DNA from: an uncultured Lachnospiraceae bacterium
Lineage (GTDB): Bacteria; Bacillota; Clostridia; Lachnospirales; Lachnospiraceae
Direction of reading: 5' to 3'
DNA: 38,157 bases
NCBI GenBank assembly: GCA_947624815.1
Contig: CANQME010000021.1
Coordinates: 1 to 38,157, forward strand
This document shows positions 22,866-31,633 of the stretch, piece by piece. A model generated the notes under the pieces. That model saw only the letters and a program-made list of their open reading frames with translations, did not search any database and was not told the DNA's origin. Position numbers and translations under genes: made by a program. Positions within the stretch are counted from its first letter, which is position 1. The number at the start of each line of letters is the position of its first letter.

Positions 22866-23312
22866 ATGGGCGGAAAGACAGGAACAAGCACGAGAGATAT
22901 CAACCGGGTGACCAGGGCGATCATACTGATCTCCTGGAAGCTGATCCTTCTGGCGCTGGTGATCCTGCTGGTCTACGAGTCGGTGTCGAGAGGTTATCAA
23001 TTCGGCTACGGGCTGTTTCACAATACGGCCGTGGATGACCCCCCGGGCGTGGATCTGCGCGTGACCATCGGGGAGGACGAGTCCCTTGTGAACCTGGCGG
23101 CCGCCATGGAAGAGAGCGGACTGGCCAAGGACCGGTTCTCCTTCCTCATCCAGTGTATTTTCTATGAATACGGGTACCGGTTCATGGGATACGGGAACCC
23201 GATCAGGGAGGGGACGTATCTGCTGAATACGTCCATGCCGGCGAAGGAGATCATTATCACCCTCCGCGACGGAAAAGTAGAAGAACCGGAAGAAAGCAGC
23301 GAAGAGGAATGA
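22866..23312 (+). CDS. Membrane-anchored MltG-like protein lacking the catalytic domain
   Basis: The 148-residue protein has a short cytoplasmic N-terminus, one transmembrane helix (~22-42: WKLILLALVILLVYESV) and an extracellular domain of ~85 residues matching the LysM-like N-terminal part of MltG/YceG (LRVTIGEDESLVNLAAAMEESGL ... REGTYLLNTSMPAKEIIITLRDG). The YceG transglycosylase domain with its catalytic glutamate, expected to follow for about another 200 residues, is missing; the protein stops after an acidic tail. So it is not expected to cut glycan strands; it may regulate or scaffold. The order rnj-this-O-methyltransferase-U32 parallels YrrL-YrrM-YrrN/O of B. subtilis. Its stop overlaps the next start (ATGA). 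Confidence 0.8.
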   Translation: MGGKTGTSTRDINRVTRAIILISWKLILLALVILLVYESVSRGYQFGYGLFHNTAVDDPPGVDLRVTIGEDESLVNLAAAMEESGLAKDRFSFLIQCIFYEYGYRFMGYGNPIREGTYLLNTSMPAKEIIITLRDGKVEEPEESSEEE

Positions 23313-23959
23313 CGGGAGACGGACGGATCAGGGATTTTCTGTGGTCGCTGGAGCCCGAGGGCGATCCGCTGTGCGAGCGGATCTATGCGGACGCAGCCGA
23401 AAGAGGGATCCCGGTCGTAAGGCGAGAGACCGGCGCATTTCTGAAGGTGCTGGCAGCGATGGAAAGGCCCGGGGCGATTCTGGAGATCGGAACCGCCGTG
23501 GGCTATTCTGCTATTCTGATGGCACATGCGGCCCCGGCAGACTGCCGCATCACGACGGTCGAGAAGGATGAGGCGAGAGCGGCCGAGGCCCGCCAAAATA
23601 TCGCTCTGGCCGGACTTGAGGAGAGGATCACGGTGATCTGCGCGGAAGCGGACGAGGTTCTGAAGGGGCTTGCGGACGCATCCTGCGATCTCGTGTTTAT
23701 GGATGCGGCGAAGGGACAGTACGGGAAATGGCTGCCGGACGTCTGCCGGATCCTGAAGCCGGGAGGCGTGCTGGCTGCGGATAACGTGCTGCAGGACAGG
23801 ACGGTTCTGGAGTCACGGTTCGCGGTGGAGCGCCGGGACCGGACGATTCACGCCAGGATGCGGGAGTTTCTGTGGGAGCTTAAGCACCGCGGGGATCTGC
23901 AGGCGGCGGTGCTAACCGTGGGGGACGGCGTGGCGGTCGCAGTGAAGACAGGGGATTAG
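23309..23959 (+). CDS. O-methyltransferase, YrrM type
   Basis: The 216-residue protein is a class I SAM methyltransferase: AILEIGTAVGYSAILMA (motif I), CRITTVEKDEARAAEARQNIALAGL, DLVFMDAAKGQYGKWL and GGVLAADNVL. It belongs to the caffeoyl-CoA/catechol OMT-like family. In B. subtilis the neighbouring trmR (yrrM) methylates ho5U34 of tRNA to mo5U, after hydroxylation by U32 peptidase-like TrhP proteins. The following U32 gene makes the same role likely here; this is inference from context. It overlaps the MltG-like gene by 4 bp. Confidence 0.88.
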   Translation: MTGDGRIRDFLWSLEPEGDPLCERIYADAAERGIPVVRRETGAFLKVLAAMERPGAILEIGTAVGYSAILMAHAAPADCRITTVEKDEARAAEARQNIALAGLEERITVICAEADEVLKGLADASCDLVFMDAAKGQYGKWLPDVCRILKPGGVLAADNVLQDRTVLESRFAVERRDRTIHARMREFLWELKHRGDLQAAVLTVGDGVAVAVKTGD

Positions 23960-23979
23960 CCGGTGAAAGGAATGCTCAG

Positions 23980-25206
23980 ATGCGTAAGATCGAATTACTG
24001 GTGCCTGCAGGGAGCCTGGAGGTATTAAGAACGGCGGTGAGGTACGGAGCGGACGCGGTCTATATCGGCGGCGAGGCTTACGGACTCAGGGCGAAAGCCC
24101 ATAATTTCTCCATTGAGGAGATGAAGGAGGGCGTCAGGCTGGCCCATTCCCGGGGCGTGAAGGTATATGTGACGGCGAATATATTTGCCCATAACGAGGA
24201 CCTGGAAGGCGTCGCGGAGTATTTCCGCGAGCTCGGGGACGTGGGGATGGACGCGCTGATCATCTCGGACCCGGGCGTGTTCGAGCTGGAGAGAAGGATC
24301 CTGCCCCGGACGGACGTGCATATCAGCACCCAGGCCAACAGCACCAATTACGGGACGTACCGGTTCTGGTACGGACTTGGGGCAAAGCGGGTGGTGGCGG
24401 CCCGGGAATTAAGCCTGAAGGAGATAGCGGAGATCCGCGCCAGGATCCCGGAGGAGATGGAGATCGAATGCTTCGTACACGGGGCCATGTGCATCTCCTA
24501 TTCCGGGCGGTGCCTTCTGAGCAATTATTTCGTGGGGAGGGACGCCAACCGCGGCGAGTGTACCCATCCCTGCCGGTGGAACTACGCGGTGGTCGAGGAG
24601 ACGAGGCCGGGCGAATATCTTCCGGTGTATGAGAACGAGCGCGGAACGTTTCTGTTCAACTCCAGGGATCTGTGCATGATCGGCCATATTCCGGAGCTTC
24701 TGGCCGCCGGGATCGACAGCTTTAAGATCGAGGGCCGGATGAAGAACTCGCTTTATGCGGCGACGGTGGCCAGGACCTACCGCAGGGCCATCGACGACTG
24801 CCTGGAAAGCGAGGAGCTGTACCGGAAGCGTCTTCCGGCGTATCTGGAGGAGATCGGCAAATGTACCCGCAGGGAGTTTACGACCGGCTTCTATTTCGGA
24901 AAGCCGGGGGCGGAATCCATGATTTACGGGGAAAGTACCTATATAAAGGAATATGTTTATCTGGGCGTGGTGGACAGCGTGGACGGACGCGGTCTGTGCC
25001 GCCTGGAGCAGAAGAACAAGTTCTCCGTCGGCGAGACCGTGGAGATCATGAAGCCGGACGGGAGAAACCTTGAGGTGACCGTAGGGGCCATCTTCGACGA
25101 GGAGGGCCGGCCGCAGCCGAGCGCGCCCCACGCCAGACAGATCCTTTACGCGGATCTGGGCGGGGAAGCGGAAAGCGGCGACGTCCTGCGCCGGTGCGAC
25201 GCGTAG
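23980..25206 (+). CDS. Peptidase U32 family protein, likely tRNA uridine hydroxylation factor (TrhP-like)
   Basis: The 408-residue protein begins MRKIELLVPAGSLEVLRTAVRYGADAVYIGG, the U32 family start, followed by the U32 signature ECFVHGAMCISYSGRCLLSNYFVGRDANRGECTHPC and a C-terminal β-barrel-like region (EYVYLGVVDSV). The cysteines in that signature probably bind an Fe-S cluster in TrhP/RlhA-type proteins. TrhP proteins hydroxylate U34 of tRNA from prephenate, and the adjacent O-methyltransferase would complete mo5U34. A collagenase-type peptidase role is the older annotation and is less likely. It is separated by 20 bp from the methyltransferase gene. Confidence 0.9.
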   Translation: MRKIELLVPAGSLEVLRTAVRYGADAVYIGGEAYGLRAKAHNFSIEEMKEGVRLAHSRGVKVYVTANIFAHNEDLEGVAEYFRELGDVGMDALIISDPGVFELERRILPRTDVHISTQANSTNYGTYRFWYGLGAKRVVAARELSLKEIAEIRARIPEEMEIECFVHGAMCISYSGRCLLSNYFVGRDANRGECTHPCRWNYAVVEETRPGEYLPVYENERGTFLFNSRDLCMIGHIPELLAAGIDSFKIEGRMKNSLYAATVARTYRRAIDDCLESEELYRKRLPAYLEEIGKCTRREFTTGFYFGKPGAESMIYGESTYIKEYVYLGVVDSVDGRGLCRLEQKNKFSVGETVEIMKPDGRNLEVTVGAIFDEEGRPQPSAPHARQILYADLGGEAESGDVLRRCDA

Positions 25207-25236
25207 ACGGCGTGCGCCGGCAGGAGACCAAAGACG

Positions 25237-26079
25237 ATGGGGGGTGACATCATGCTGACATGGATCGCAGGAATAGGAGCGGCGCTTTGCCTGGTATACT
25301 ATATCGTGATCGTTGTGTACGCCGGTTTTTCCGTTTCGTTCTCATGGTTCTGGCTGCTGGCGGCAGGATTTCTGGCGTTTCTGTCATGGGGAAGCCGGTA
25401 CTGCAGGCTGCATCCCAGACAGGTGCCGATGTGGGTGACGGTGCCGGTCATGACTCTGACGGCAGCTGCGCTGGCGGTGTTTTTTGTGACGGAGGCATGC
25501 GTGTTTGCAGGCGCGGTGTCTGCGGAGAAGCCGGGACTGGATTACGTGATCGTTCTGGGAGCCAAGGTCCACGAGCGGGGGATCAGCAATTCCCTGCGCA
25601 TGCGTCTGGACAAGGCGGTCGAGTACAGCCGGATAAGCCCCGGAACCGTTCTGATCCTTTCCGGCGGCCAGGGGGCGGACGAACCCATGACGGAGGCGCA
25701 GGCCATGTATCAGTACCTTCTGGATCAGGGAGTTTCGCCGACCCGTCTTGTCATGGAGCCGGTATCCTCCAGTACGGTGGAGAATATCGCCTACAGCCAG
25801 CTGATCATCCGGCAGACAGAGCAGAGCAAGCGGGATATGGCCAGGAAAGACGACGGAAGCGTGGCGCCGGGACCGTACCTGCAGGTAGAGGAAAAGCCGG
25901 TGCAGATCGGCATCCTGACCAGCAGCTATCATGTGTTCCGCGCGGGAATGATCGCGAAGAAGCGGGGCATGGAGGACGTCTGCGGGATCGCGGCGCACTC
26001 GGATCCGATCCTGTTTCTGCATCTGTGCGTGCGGGAATGCGCGGCGGTTCTGAAAGACCGTCTGATGGGAAATATGTGA
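25237..26079 (+). CDS. YdcF-family (DUF218) membrane protein
   Basis: The 280-residue protein has three N-terminal transmembrane segments (~8-30, 33-50, 67-93), then a DUF218/YdcF domain with DYVIVLGAKVHERGISNSLRMRLDKAVEYSRISPGTVLILSGGQG, EAQAMYQYLLDQGV, and VEPVSSSTVENI-like motifs, and a late YHVFRAGMIAKKRG. DUF218 proteins such as SanA/ElyC are linked to envelope homeostasis; the exact role is unknown. Two starts are possible: ATG 25237 (AGGAGA 9 nt before) or ATG 25252 (GGGGGTGAC before it); the first is given. A long frame that runs through this gene in another phase is a GC-rich shadow. Confidence 0.85.
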   Translation: MGGDIMLTWIAGIGAALCLVYYIVIVVYAGFSVSFSWFWLLAAGFLAFLSWGSRYCRLHPRQVPMWVTVPVMTLTAAALAVFFVTEACVFAGAVSAEKPGLDYVIVLGAKVHERGISNSLRMRLDKAVEYSRISPGTVLILSGGQGADEPMTEAQAMYQYLLDQGVSPTRLVMEPVSSSTVENIAYSQLIIRQTEQSKRDMARKDDGSVAPGPYLQVEEKPVQIGILTSSYHVFRAGMIAKKRGMEDVCGIAAHSDPILFLHLCVRECAAVLKDRLMGNM

Positions 26080-26111
26080 CAGAAAGAAGACAGAAAGAGA
26101 GGAATATAATC

Positions 26112-29048
26112 ATGAATGATCTGAAGAATCTGGCGGCCTACCGGCTGCTTGCCCAGAGCCATGTGAAGGAGCTCGATTCCGAAAGCTTCCTTCTGGAGCA
26201 CAGAAAGAGCGGCGCGAAGCTGTTCCTTCTGTCCAATTCGGACAACAACAAGGTGTTCTCCATCGGCTTTCGGACGCCGCCCTCCGACAGCACCGGCGTG
26301 CCCCACATCATGGAGCACAGCGTTCTGTGCGGCTCGGAGAAATTCCCGGTAAAGGATCCTTTCGTGGAGCTGGTGAAGGGTTCTCTGAATACGTTTCTGA
26401 ACGCCATCACATACCCGGACAAGACGGTCTATCCGGTCGCCAGCACCAACGACAAGGACTTTCAGAACCTGATGGACGTTTATATGGATGCGGTGCTGCA
26501 TCCCAATATCTACCGGGAGGAGAAGATCTTTAAGCAGGAGGGCTGGCATTACGAGCTGGAGGACGCATCGGCGCCCCTGCGCTATAACGGCGTCGTCTAT
26601 AACGAGATGAAGGGAGCGTTCTCCTCTCCGGAAAGCGTGCTGGACCGGTGGACCCAGAACGCCCTGTTCCCGGATGTCTGCTACGGCTATGAGTCCGGCG
26701 GCGACCCGGCCTGTATTCCGGAGCTGACCTATGAGCAGTTCCTTCATTTCCATGAGACCTACTACCATCCGGCCAACAGCTATATCTACCTGTACGGCGA
26801 TATGGACATGGAGGAGCGGCTGCGCTGGCTTGACGAGGCGTATCTGAGCAAATACGACCGCAGCGACCCGAAGGCGCAGGTGGACTCGGAGATCCGCAGG
26901 CAGAAGCCTTTCGCCGCGCCGAAGCAGGAGGAGATCACCTATCCCATTACCGAGGACGAGCCGGAGGAGAAGGCTTCCTATCTTTCGATCAGCACCGTGG
27001 TGGGCGACCGGCTGGATCCGGTGCTTTTCACGGCGTTCCAGATCCTGGAATACGCCCTGATCGACGCCCCGGGAGCGGCGCTTAAGCAGGCGCTTCTGGA
27101 CGCGGGGATCGGCGGGGATATCCTGGGCGGTTTCGCCGACGGCATCCTGCAGCCCTACTTTACCGTGACGGCCAAGGATGCGGACGCGGACCAGAAGGGG
27201 GAATTTCTGGCGGTCGTTAAGGGAACCCTCCGGAAGCTGGCCGATGAGGGACTGAACCGGAAGAGCCTGCTGGCCGGCATAAATTACTATGAATTCCACA
27301 ATCGGGAGGCGGACTACGGCTGGGCCCCGAAGGGCCTTATGTACGGCCTGCACGCCATGGAGAGCTGGCTGTACGGCGAGGATCCGCTGATGCTTCTGCG
27401 CTATGAGGACACCTTTGATTTCCTGAAGAAGGCGGCGGACGAGGGATATTTCGAGCAGCTGATCCGCGACTGGCTCCTGGACAATCCGTTCGAGGTCACG
27501 GTGGTGGTGAAGCCGGAGAAGAACAAGACGGCCAGAGAGGACGCGAAGCTGGCGGAGAAGCTGGCCGCGTACAAGGCGACCCTGTCTGCGGAGGAGATCG
27601 AGAGACTGGTGCAGCAGACGAAGGAGCTGAAGGCGTATCAGGACGCGCCGTCGCCGAAGGAGGATCTGGAGAAGATCCCGATGCTTAAGCGGGAGGATAT
27701 AAGCCCGAAGGCGGAGGAGAACCACTGGAAGGAGTCGGTGATCCACGGCGTTACGACGGTGTTCCATGAGCATTTCACCTCCGGAATCTGCTATGTGAAA
27801 GCGCTGTTTCATACGGACCGGGTTCCGGCGGAGGATCTGCCCTATGTGGGGCTTCTGAAGTTTTTGATGGGCTATGTGGATACGGAGCATTACAGCTATG
27901 CGGATCTGAGCAGCGAGATCTATCTGCAGACCGGCGGGATCGGGTTCAGCACGCATACCTATGTGGATTTTGACCGTCCCGGCAGCTTTACCGGCGTGTT
28001 TACCGCCGATATGAAGTCTCTGTATGAGAAGCTTCCGGACGGCTTCGGTCTGCTGGCGGAGATCCTGTCCGCGTCGAAGCTGACCGACGAGAAACGCATC
28101 GGCGAGGTGCTCAGGGAGGTGCGTTCGCGTTCAAGGATGAAGCTGGAGGGCGCCAGCCACCAGGCGGCGATCTCCAGGGCCATGTCCTATTTCTCTCCGT
28201 CCTCCCGGTATAACGATATGACCGGCGGGATCGGTTTCTACCGGTTCCTGGAGGATACGGTGAAGGCGTTTGAGAAGGAGCCGAAGGCGCTGATCGGGAA
28301 GCTTCAGGAGGTGGCGGCCAGACTGTTCACGGCCGACAACCTGCTTCTGAGCATTACGGCGGATGAGGAGGGCTTTAAGCTGGTACCGGACGCCATGAAG
28401 GCTCTTACGGACGCGCTCGGCGCGGGCAGCGGCGAGACGTATCCGTTTACGTTCGAGAGGAAGAATCTGAACGAAGGCTTCAAGACATCCTCCCAGGTCA
28501 ACTATGTGGCCCGGTGCGGGAATTACCGGGAGAAGGGCTATGAATATACCGGCGCGCTGCAGATCCTGAAGCCGATCTTAAACTACGATTATCTGTGGAT
28601 CAATCTGCGCGTCAAGGGCGGCGCCTATGGCTGCATGAGCGGCTTCGGCCGGTCCGGCGACGGGTATTTCGCGTCTTACCGGGATCCGAACCTGAAGGAG
28701 ACCAACCAGGTCTACGAGAACGTGATCGATTATCTGGAGCATTTCGACGCGGACGAGAGAGACATGACCAAGTACGTCATCGGCACGATCAGCGAGCTGG
28801 ATACGCCGCTGACGCCGTCCGCCAGGGGCGAGCGGGGGCTGTCCGCGTACCTGTCCCACGTAAGCAACGAGATGCTGGCCGAGGAGCGGACGCAGATCCT
28901 TAAGGCCCAGCCGGAGGATATCCGGGCGCTGGCGCCGGTGCTTAAGGCGGTGCTGGACACCGGAAGTCTGTGCGTCATCGGCGGGGACGAGAAGGTAGAG
29001 GCCAACCGGGAGATGTTCGGCGAGGTGAAGGCGCTGTTCCGCGGATGA
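26112..29048 (+). CDS. M16C family zinc metallopeptidase (PreP-like)
   Basis: The 978-residue protein has the inverted zinc motif HxxEH (His65-Ile-Met-Glu68-His69) in GVPHIMEHSVLCGSEKF, followed by VVYNEMKGAFSSPES with the third zinc ligand, then M16C-associated and C-terminal inactive peptidase-like domains (RVKGGAYGCMSGFGRSGDGYF is typical). It is probably a cytoplasmic peptidase that degrades unstructured peptides, as PreP does in organelles. Full length for the family. The open frame extends 852 bp further upstream through ydcF by chance; the ATG at 26112 with AGAGAGG just before it and the family N-terminus set the start. It is 33 bp after the YdcF gene, and the Era gene follows. Confidence 0.93.
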   Translation: MNDLKNLAAYRLLAQSHVKELDSESFLLEHRKSGAKLFLLSNSDNNKVFSIGFRTPPSDSTGVPHIMEHSVLCGSEKFPVKDPFVELVKGSLNTFLNAITYPDKTVYPVASTNDKDFQNLMDVYMDAVLHPNIYREEKIFKQEGWHYELEDASAPLRYNGVVYNEMKGAFSSPESVLDRWTQNALFPDVCYGYESGGDPACIPELTYEQFLHFHETYYHPANSYIYLYGDMDMEERLRWLDEAYLSKYDRSDPKAQVDSEIRRQKPFAAPKQEEITYPITEDEPEEKASYLSISTVVGDRLDPVLFTAFQILEYALIDAPGAALKQALLDAGIGGDILGGFADGILQPYFTVTAKDADADQKGEFLAVVKGTLRKLADEGLNRKSLLAGINYYEFHNREADYGWAPKGLMYGLHAMESWLYGEDPLMLLRYEDTFDFLKKAADEGYFEQLIRDWLLDNPFEVTVVVKPEKNKTAREDAKLAEKLAAYKATLSAEEIERLVQQTKELKAYQDAPSPKEDLEKIPMLKREDISPKAEENHWKESVIHGVTTVFHEHFTSGICYVKALFHTDRVPAEDLPYVGLLKFLMGYVDTEHYSYADLSSEIYLQTGGIGFSTHTYVDFDRPGSFTGVFTADMKSLYEKLPDGFGLLAEILSASKLTDEKRIGEVLREVRSRSRMKLEGASHQAAISRAMSYFSPSSRYNDMTGGIGFYRFLEDTVKAFEKEPKALIGKLQEVAARLFTADNLLLSITADEEGFKLVPDAMKALTDALGAGSGETYPFTFERKNLNEGFKTSSQVNYVARCGNYREKGYEYTGALQILKPILNYDYLWINLRVKGGAYGCMSGFGRSGDGYFASYRDPNLKETNQVYENVIDYLEHFDADERDMTKYVIGTISELDTPLTPSARGERGLSAYLSHVSNEMLAEERTQILKAQPEDIRALAPVLKAVLDTGSLCVIGGDEKVEANREMFGEVKALFRG

Positions 29049-29089
29049 GCGGACGGCGTGCGGCGAGAGAAGGAGAACAGCGAGCGTAT

Positions 29090-29995
29090 ATGAGCGAGAA
29101 TTACAGATCCGGCTTCGTGGCCCTGATCGGCCGGCCCAACGTAGGCAAGTCCACGCTGATGAACCATCTGATCGGCCAGAAGATCGCGATCACGTCGGAG
29201 AAGCCCCAGACCACCCGCAACCGCATTCAGACTGTTTACACAGATAAGCGGGGCCAGATCATTTTCCTGGATACTCCCGGCATCCATAAGGCGAAGAACA
29301 AGCTCGGCGAGTATATGGTGAATGTGGCCGTGGGCACCTTAAGCGAGGTGGATGTGGTGCTATGGCTGGTGGAGCCGTCCACCTTCATCGGCGCGGGAGA
29401 GCGGCACATCGCGGAGCTTCTGAAGAAGGTGAAGACGCCGGTGATCCTGGCGATCAATAAGATCGACACGGTGAAGAATAAGGAGGACATCCTGAAGTTT
29501 ACGGACGCCTACCGGAGCCTCGGCGAGTTCGCGGAGATCGTTCCGGTATCGGCGCTGAAGGATCAGAATACGGACCGGATGACGGATATCCTGTTTAAGT
29601 ACCTGCCTTACGGCCCCCAGTATTACGACGAGGACACGGTGACAGATCAGCCGATGCGGCAGATCGCGGCGGAGCTGATCCGGGAGAAGGCCCTGCGGAT
29701 GCTTTCGGATGAGATTCCCCACGGCATCGCCGTGACCATCGAGAAGATGAGCGAGCGCGGGGACGGCATGTTTGACATCGAGGCCACGATCATCTGCGAG
29801 AGAGAAAGCCACAAGGGCATCATCATCGGCAAGGGCGGCGCCATGCTTAAGAGGATCGGCACCGCCGCCCGCCAGGAGATTGAGAACCTGATGGGAGCCC
29901 GCGTGAACCTGAAGCTCTGGGTCAAGGTGCGGAAGGAATGGCGGGACAGCGAGCTGTATATGAAGAATTACGGGTATTACGAGCAGAAGGGATAG
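29090..29995 (+). CDS. era: GTPase Era
   Basis: The 301-residue protein is an essential GTPase for 16S rRNA maturation and 30S assembly. G1 is GRPNVGKST, switch region TRNRIQTVYT, G3 DTPGIH, G4 NKID, G5 VSALK; the C-terminal KH domain carries ERESHKGIIIGKGGAMLKRIG. Size and order fit the family exactly. The SD is AAGGAG (29070-29075) with a rather long 14-nt gap to ATG 29090; a farther in-frame start would run over the M16 end and is rejected. recO starts 56 bp later, the usual era-recO neighbourhood in Firmicutes. Confidence 0.97.
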   Translation: MSENYRSGFVALIGRPNVGKSTLMNHLIGQKIAITSEKPQTTRNRIQTVYTDKRGQIIFLDTPGIHKAKNKLGEYMVNVAVGTLSEVDVVLWLVEPSTFIGAGERHIAELLKKVKTPVILAINKIDTVKNKEDILKFTDAYRSLGEFAEIVPVSALKDQNTDRMTDILFKYLPYGPQYYDEDTVTDQPMRQIAAELIREKALRMLSDEIPHGIAVTIEKMSERGDGMFDIEATIICERESHKGIIIGKGGAMLKRIGTAARQEIENLMGARVNLKLWVKVRKEWRDSELYMKNYGYYEQKG

Positions 29996-30051
29996 ATAAG
30001 TCCGCTGCGGCGGCGCGCAGCAACCCGGAAGGATGAAAGAGACAAAAAGGT

Positions 30052-30729
30052 ATGCGTGAACTGATCGAACTGACCGGCATGGTATTAAAATCCACCTCGG
30101 TGGGAGAATACGATAAGCGGCTGGTGCTTCTGACCCGGGAACGGGGCAAGATCACGGCCTTCGCCCGGGGCGCGAAGCGGCCCGGAAGCCGTCTGATGGG
30201 GCCCAGCCGGCCGTTTGCGTTCGGGACGTTTAGGCTCTATGAGGGGCGGGAGGCGTACAATCTGCAGGATGCGGAGATCAGCCGGTATTTTGAGGAGCTG
30301 GCGTCGGATGTGGAGGCGGCCTGCTACGGGCAGTATTTCCTGGAATTCGGGGATTACTATTCGCGGGAGAATCTGGACGGGTCGGCCATGCTGCTTCTGA
30401 TCTACCAGTCTCTGCGGGCGCTTTTAAAGCCGGGACTTCCTGACCGGCTGGTGCGGCGGGTGTTCGAGCTGAAGGCGATGGTGACCGGCGGGGAGTATAC
30501 GGAGAAGCCGCCGGCGGCGGTCAGTGAATCGGCGGCCTATGCGTGGGAATATGTGGTTTGGAGCCCGGTCGAGAAGCTGTATACATTTACGCTGACGGAA
30601 CCGGTGATGGAGGAATTCTCCAGGTGTGTGGAGATGAATCTGAGGAGGTACGTGGATCGGGAGTTTCAGTCGCTTCGGATTTTGGAGGCGATGGGGGGAA
30701 ATTCGGCTGCAGGCATTGAAATGCTGTGA
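30052..30729 (+). CDS. recO: DNA repair protein RecO
   Basis: The 225-residue protein matches RecO: N-terminal OB-fold (LTGMVLKSTSVGEYDKRLVLLTRERGKITAFARGAKRPGSRL) and the helical domain with EGREAYNLQDAEISRYFEEL and YYSRENLDGSAMLLLIYQSL. It helps RecR load RecA on SSB-coated single-strand DNA. The C-terminal four-cysteine zinc site present in many RecO proteins is absent here (only two isolated cysteines). It is 25-30 residues shorter than typical members. It closes the era cluster; a new promoter overlaps its last codons. Confidence 0.88.
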   Translation: MRELIELTGMVLKSTSVGEYDKRLVLLTRERGKITAFARGAKRPGSRLMGPSRPFAFGTFRLYEGREAYNLQDAEISRYFEELASDVEAACYGQYFLEFGDYYSRENLDGSAMLLLIYQSLRALLKPGLPDRLVRRVFELKAMVTGGEYTEKPPAAVSESAAYAWEYVVWSPVEKLYTFTLTEPVMEEFSRCVEMNLRRYVDREFQSLRILEAMGGNSAAGIEML

Positions 30730-30744
30730 AAATCATGATATAAT
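30716..30744 (+). promoter_or_regulatory. Near-consensus promoter for the lipoprotein gene
   Basis: TTGAAA (30716-30721) lies in the 3' end of recO and TATAAT (30739-30744, perfect) follows after 17 bp. The leader to the ATG at 30841 is about 90 nt and contains AGGAGG just before the start. Confidence 0.85.
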
Positions 30745-30840
30745 GCGCAAGGCGCTTTCTCTGCGCGGACGATGCATAAGAGAACGGAAATGTGAGCAGG
30801 GTACATAACGGCATCTACATCACATGACAGGAGGGATCTT

Positions 30841-31590
30841 ATGCGGAGGAATAAGAGCGCGGGATATCGAAGGCGCGGCGGCATCGCGGGTATAGCTGAC
30901 GGCATCGCGGGCATAGCTGGCGGCATCGCGGGTATAACTGCCGGGAGAGCGGCGGCTGCGGTTCTGTTTGCAGCGGCGACGCTGCTTACAGCTGCGGCGT
31001 TTCTTCTGACAGGCTGCGGCAGAAGCCCGCTTGCGGCTGAGCGGAGTGAGATCTATATCGACGGGGACGGCGGGCTGTATACGGTGCTTTACGGCGTTTA
31101 TGACGCGGCGAAGGATTATTACCGGGAAGAGGAGCTGGCCGCCCGGGCCGAAGACGAGGCGGCGGCTTATAACGCGGAGCATTCCGCAGGCGTGCGGCGG
31201 CCGGAAGAGATGGTCTCGGTGGAGAAGGTCCGTCTGGGAGACGGAACGGCCAGCGTGGTTCTGCGGTATTCGGACGCAGAGCACCTGATCCGGTTCACGG
31301 AGGCGTCCCAGGATGAGGAGAATCACACGGAGATGCTTTCCGTGACGACGGTCGGCGAGGGACTGTCCGGGCGCGTGGAGGAAGCGGAGGCGTGGATCGA
31401 CGCGAAGCGGAACGATCCGGTGACGCCGGAGCAGATCCGAAGGCGCGCGGATCTCCATCTGGTCGCGGTGGCCGGTCCGGTCACGCTGCAGACGGAGAAG
31501 CGGATCCTTTATTACAGCGGGGCGGTGAGCCTGCTGGATCCGTATACGGCGCAGGTGGCGGACGGGGACGCTTATCTGGTATATAAGTAA
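30841..31590 (+). CDS. Putative lipoprotein of unknown function
   Basis: I do not recognise this 249-residue protein. It starts with a basic stretch (MRRNKSAGYRRR) followed by three heptads of G-I-A-G-I-A, then a hydrophobic segment and a lipobox-like LLTGC at about residue 56-60, which predicts export and lipid attachment. The mature part is mixed α/β, with VEKVRLGDGTASVVLRYSDAEHLIRF in the middle and YYSGAVSLLDPYTAQVADGDAYLVYK at the end. The signal peptide is unusually long (~58 residues), an oddity discussed as a finding. AGGAGG precedes the ATG. glyS starts 43 bp after its stop, so the two are probably co-transcribed. Confidence 0.75.
   Translation: MRRNKSAGYRRRGGIAGIADGIAGIAGGIAGITAGRAAAAVLFAAATLLTAAAFLLTGCGRSPLAAERSEIYIDGDGGLYTVLYGVYDAAKDYYREEELAARAEDEAAAYNAEHSAGVRRPEEMVSVEKVRLGDGTASVVLRYSDAEHLIRFTEASQDEENHTEMLSVTTVGEGLSGRVEEAEAWIDAKRNDPVTPEQIRRRADLHLVAVAGPVTLQTEKRILYYSGAVSLLDPYTAQVADGDAYLVYK
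30880..30942 (+). repeat. Three tandem 21-bp repeats in the lipoprotein signal region
   Basis: Units at 30880-30900, 30901-30921 and 30922-30942 are nearly identical (GGCATCGCGGGTATAGCTGAC and two variants) and in frame. Each encodes a Gly-Ile-Ala-Gly-Ile-(Ala/Thr)-(Asp/Gly/Ala) heptad. The repeat is a likely site of copy-number change. Confidence 0.85.
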
Positions 31591-31633
31591 GGCAGGATTG
31601 TTTCAAAATATAGAAAAGGCAGGGTAATGATTT

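Noticed and set aside
25260..26111. Open frame joined upstream to the M16 peptidase, giving a 1262-residue protein
   Set aside because: This part overlaps the well-supported YdcF gene in another phase, has arginine/glycine-rich composition typical of shadow frames, and the peptidase has its own ATG with SD and family N-terminus.
25929..27956. 675-residue minus-strand open frame opposite the M16 peptidase
   Set aside because: It is antisense to a clear zinc peptidase gene with conserved motifs and has no domain of its own.
31591..31633. T-box leader before glyS
   Set aside because: Only 43 bp separate it from the preceding gene, too short for a T-box, and no specifier structure is visible.
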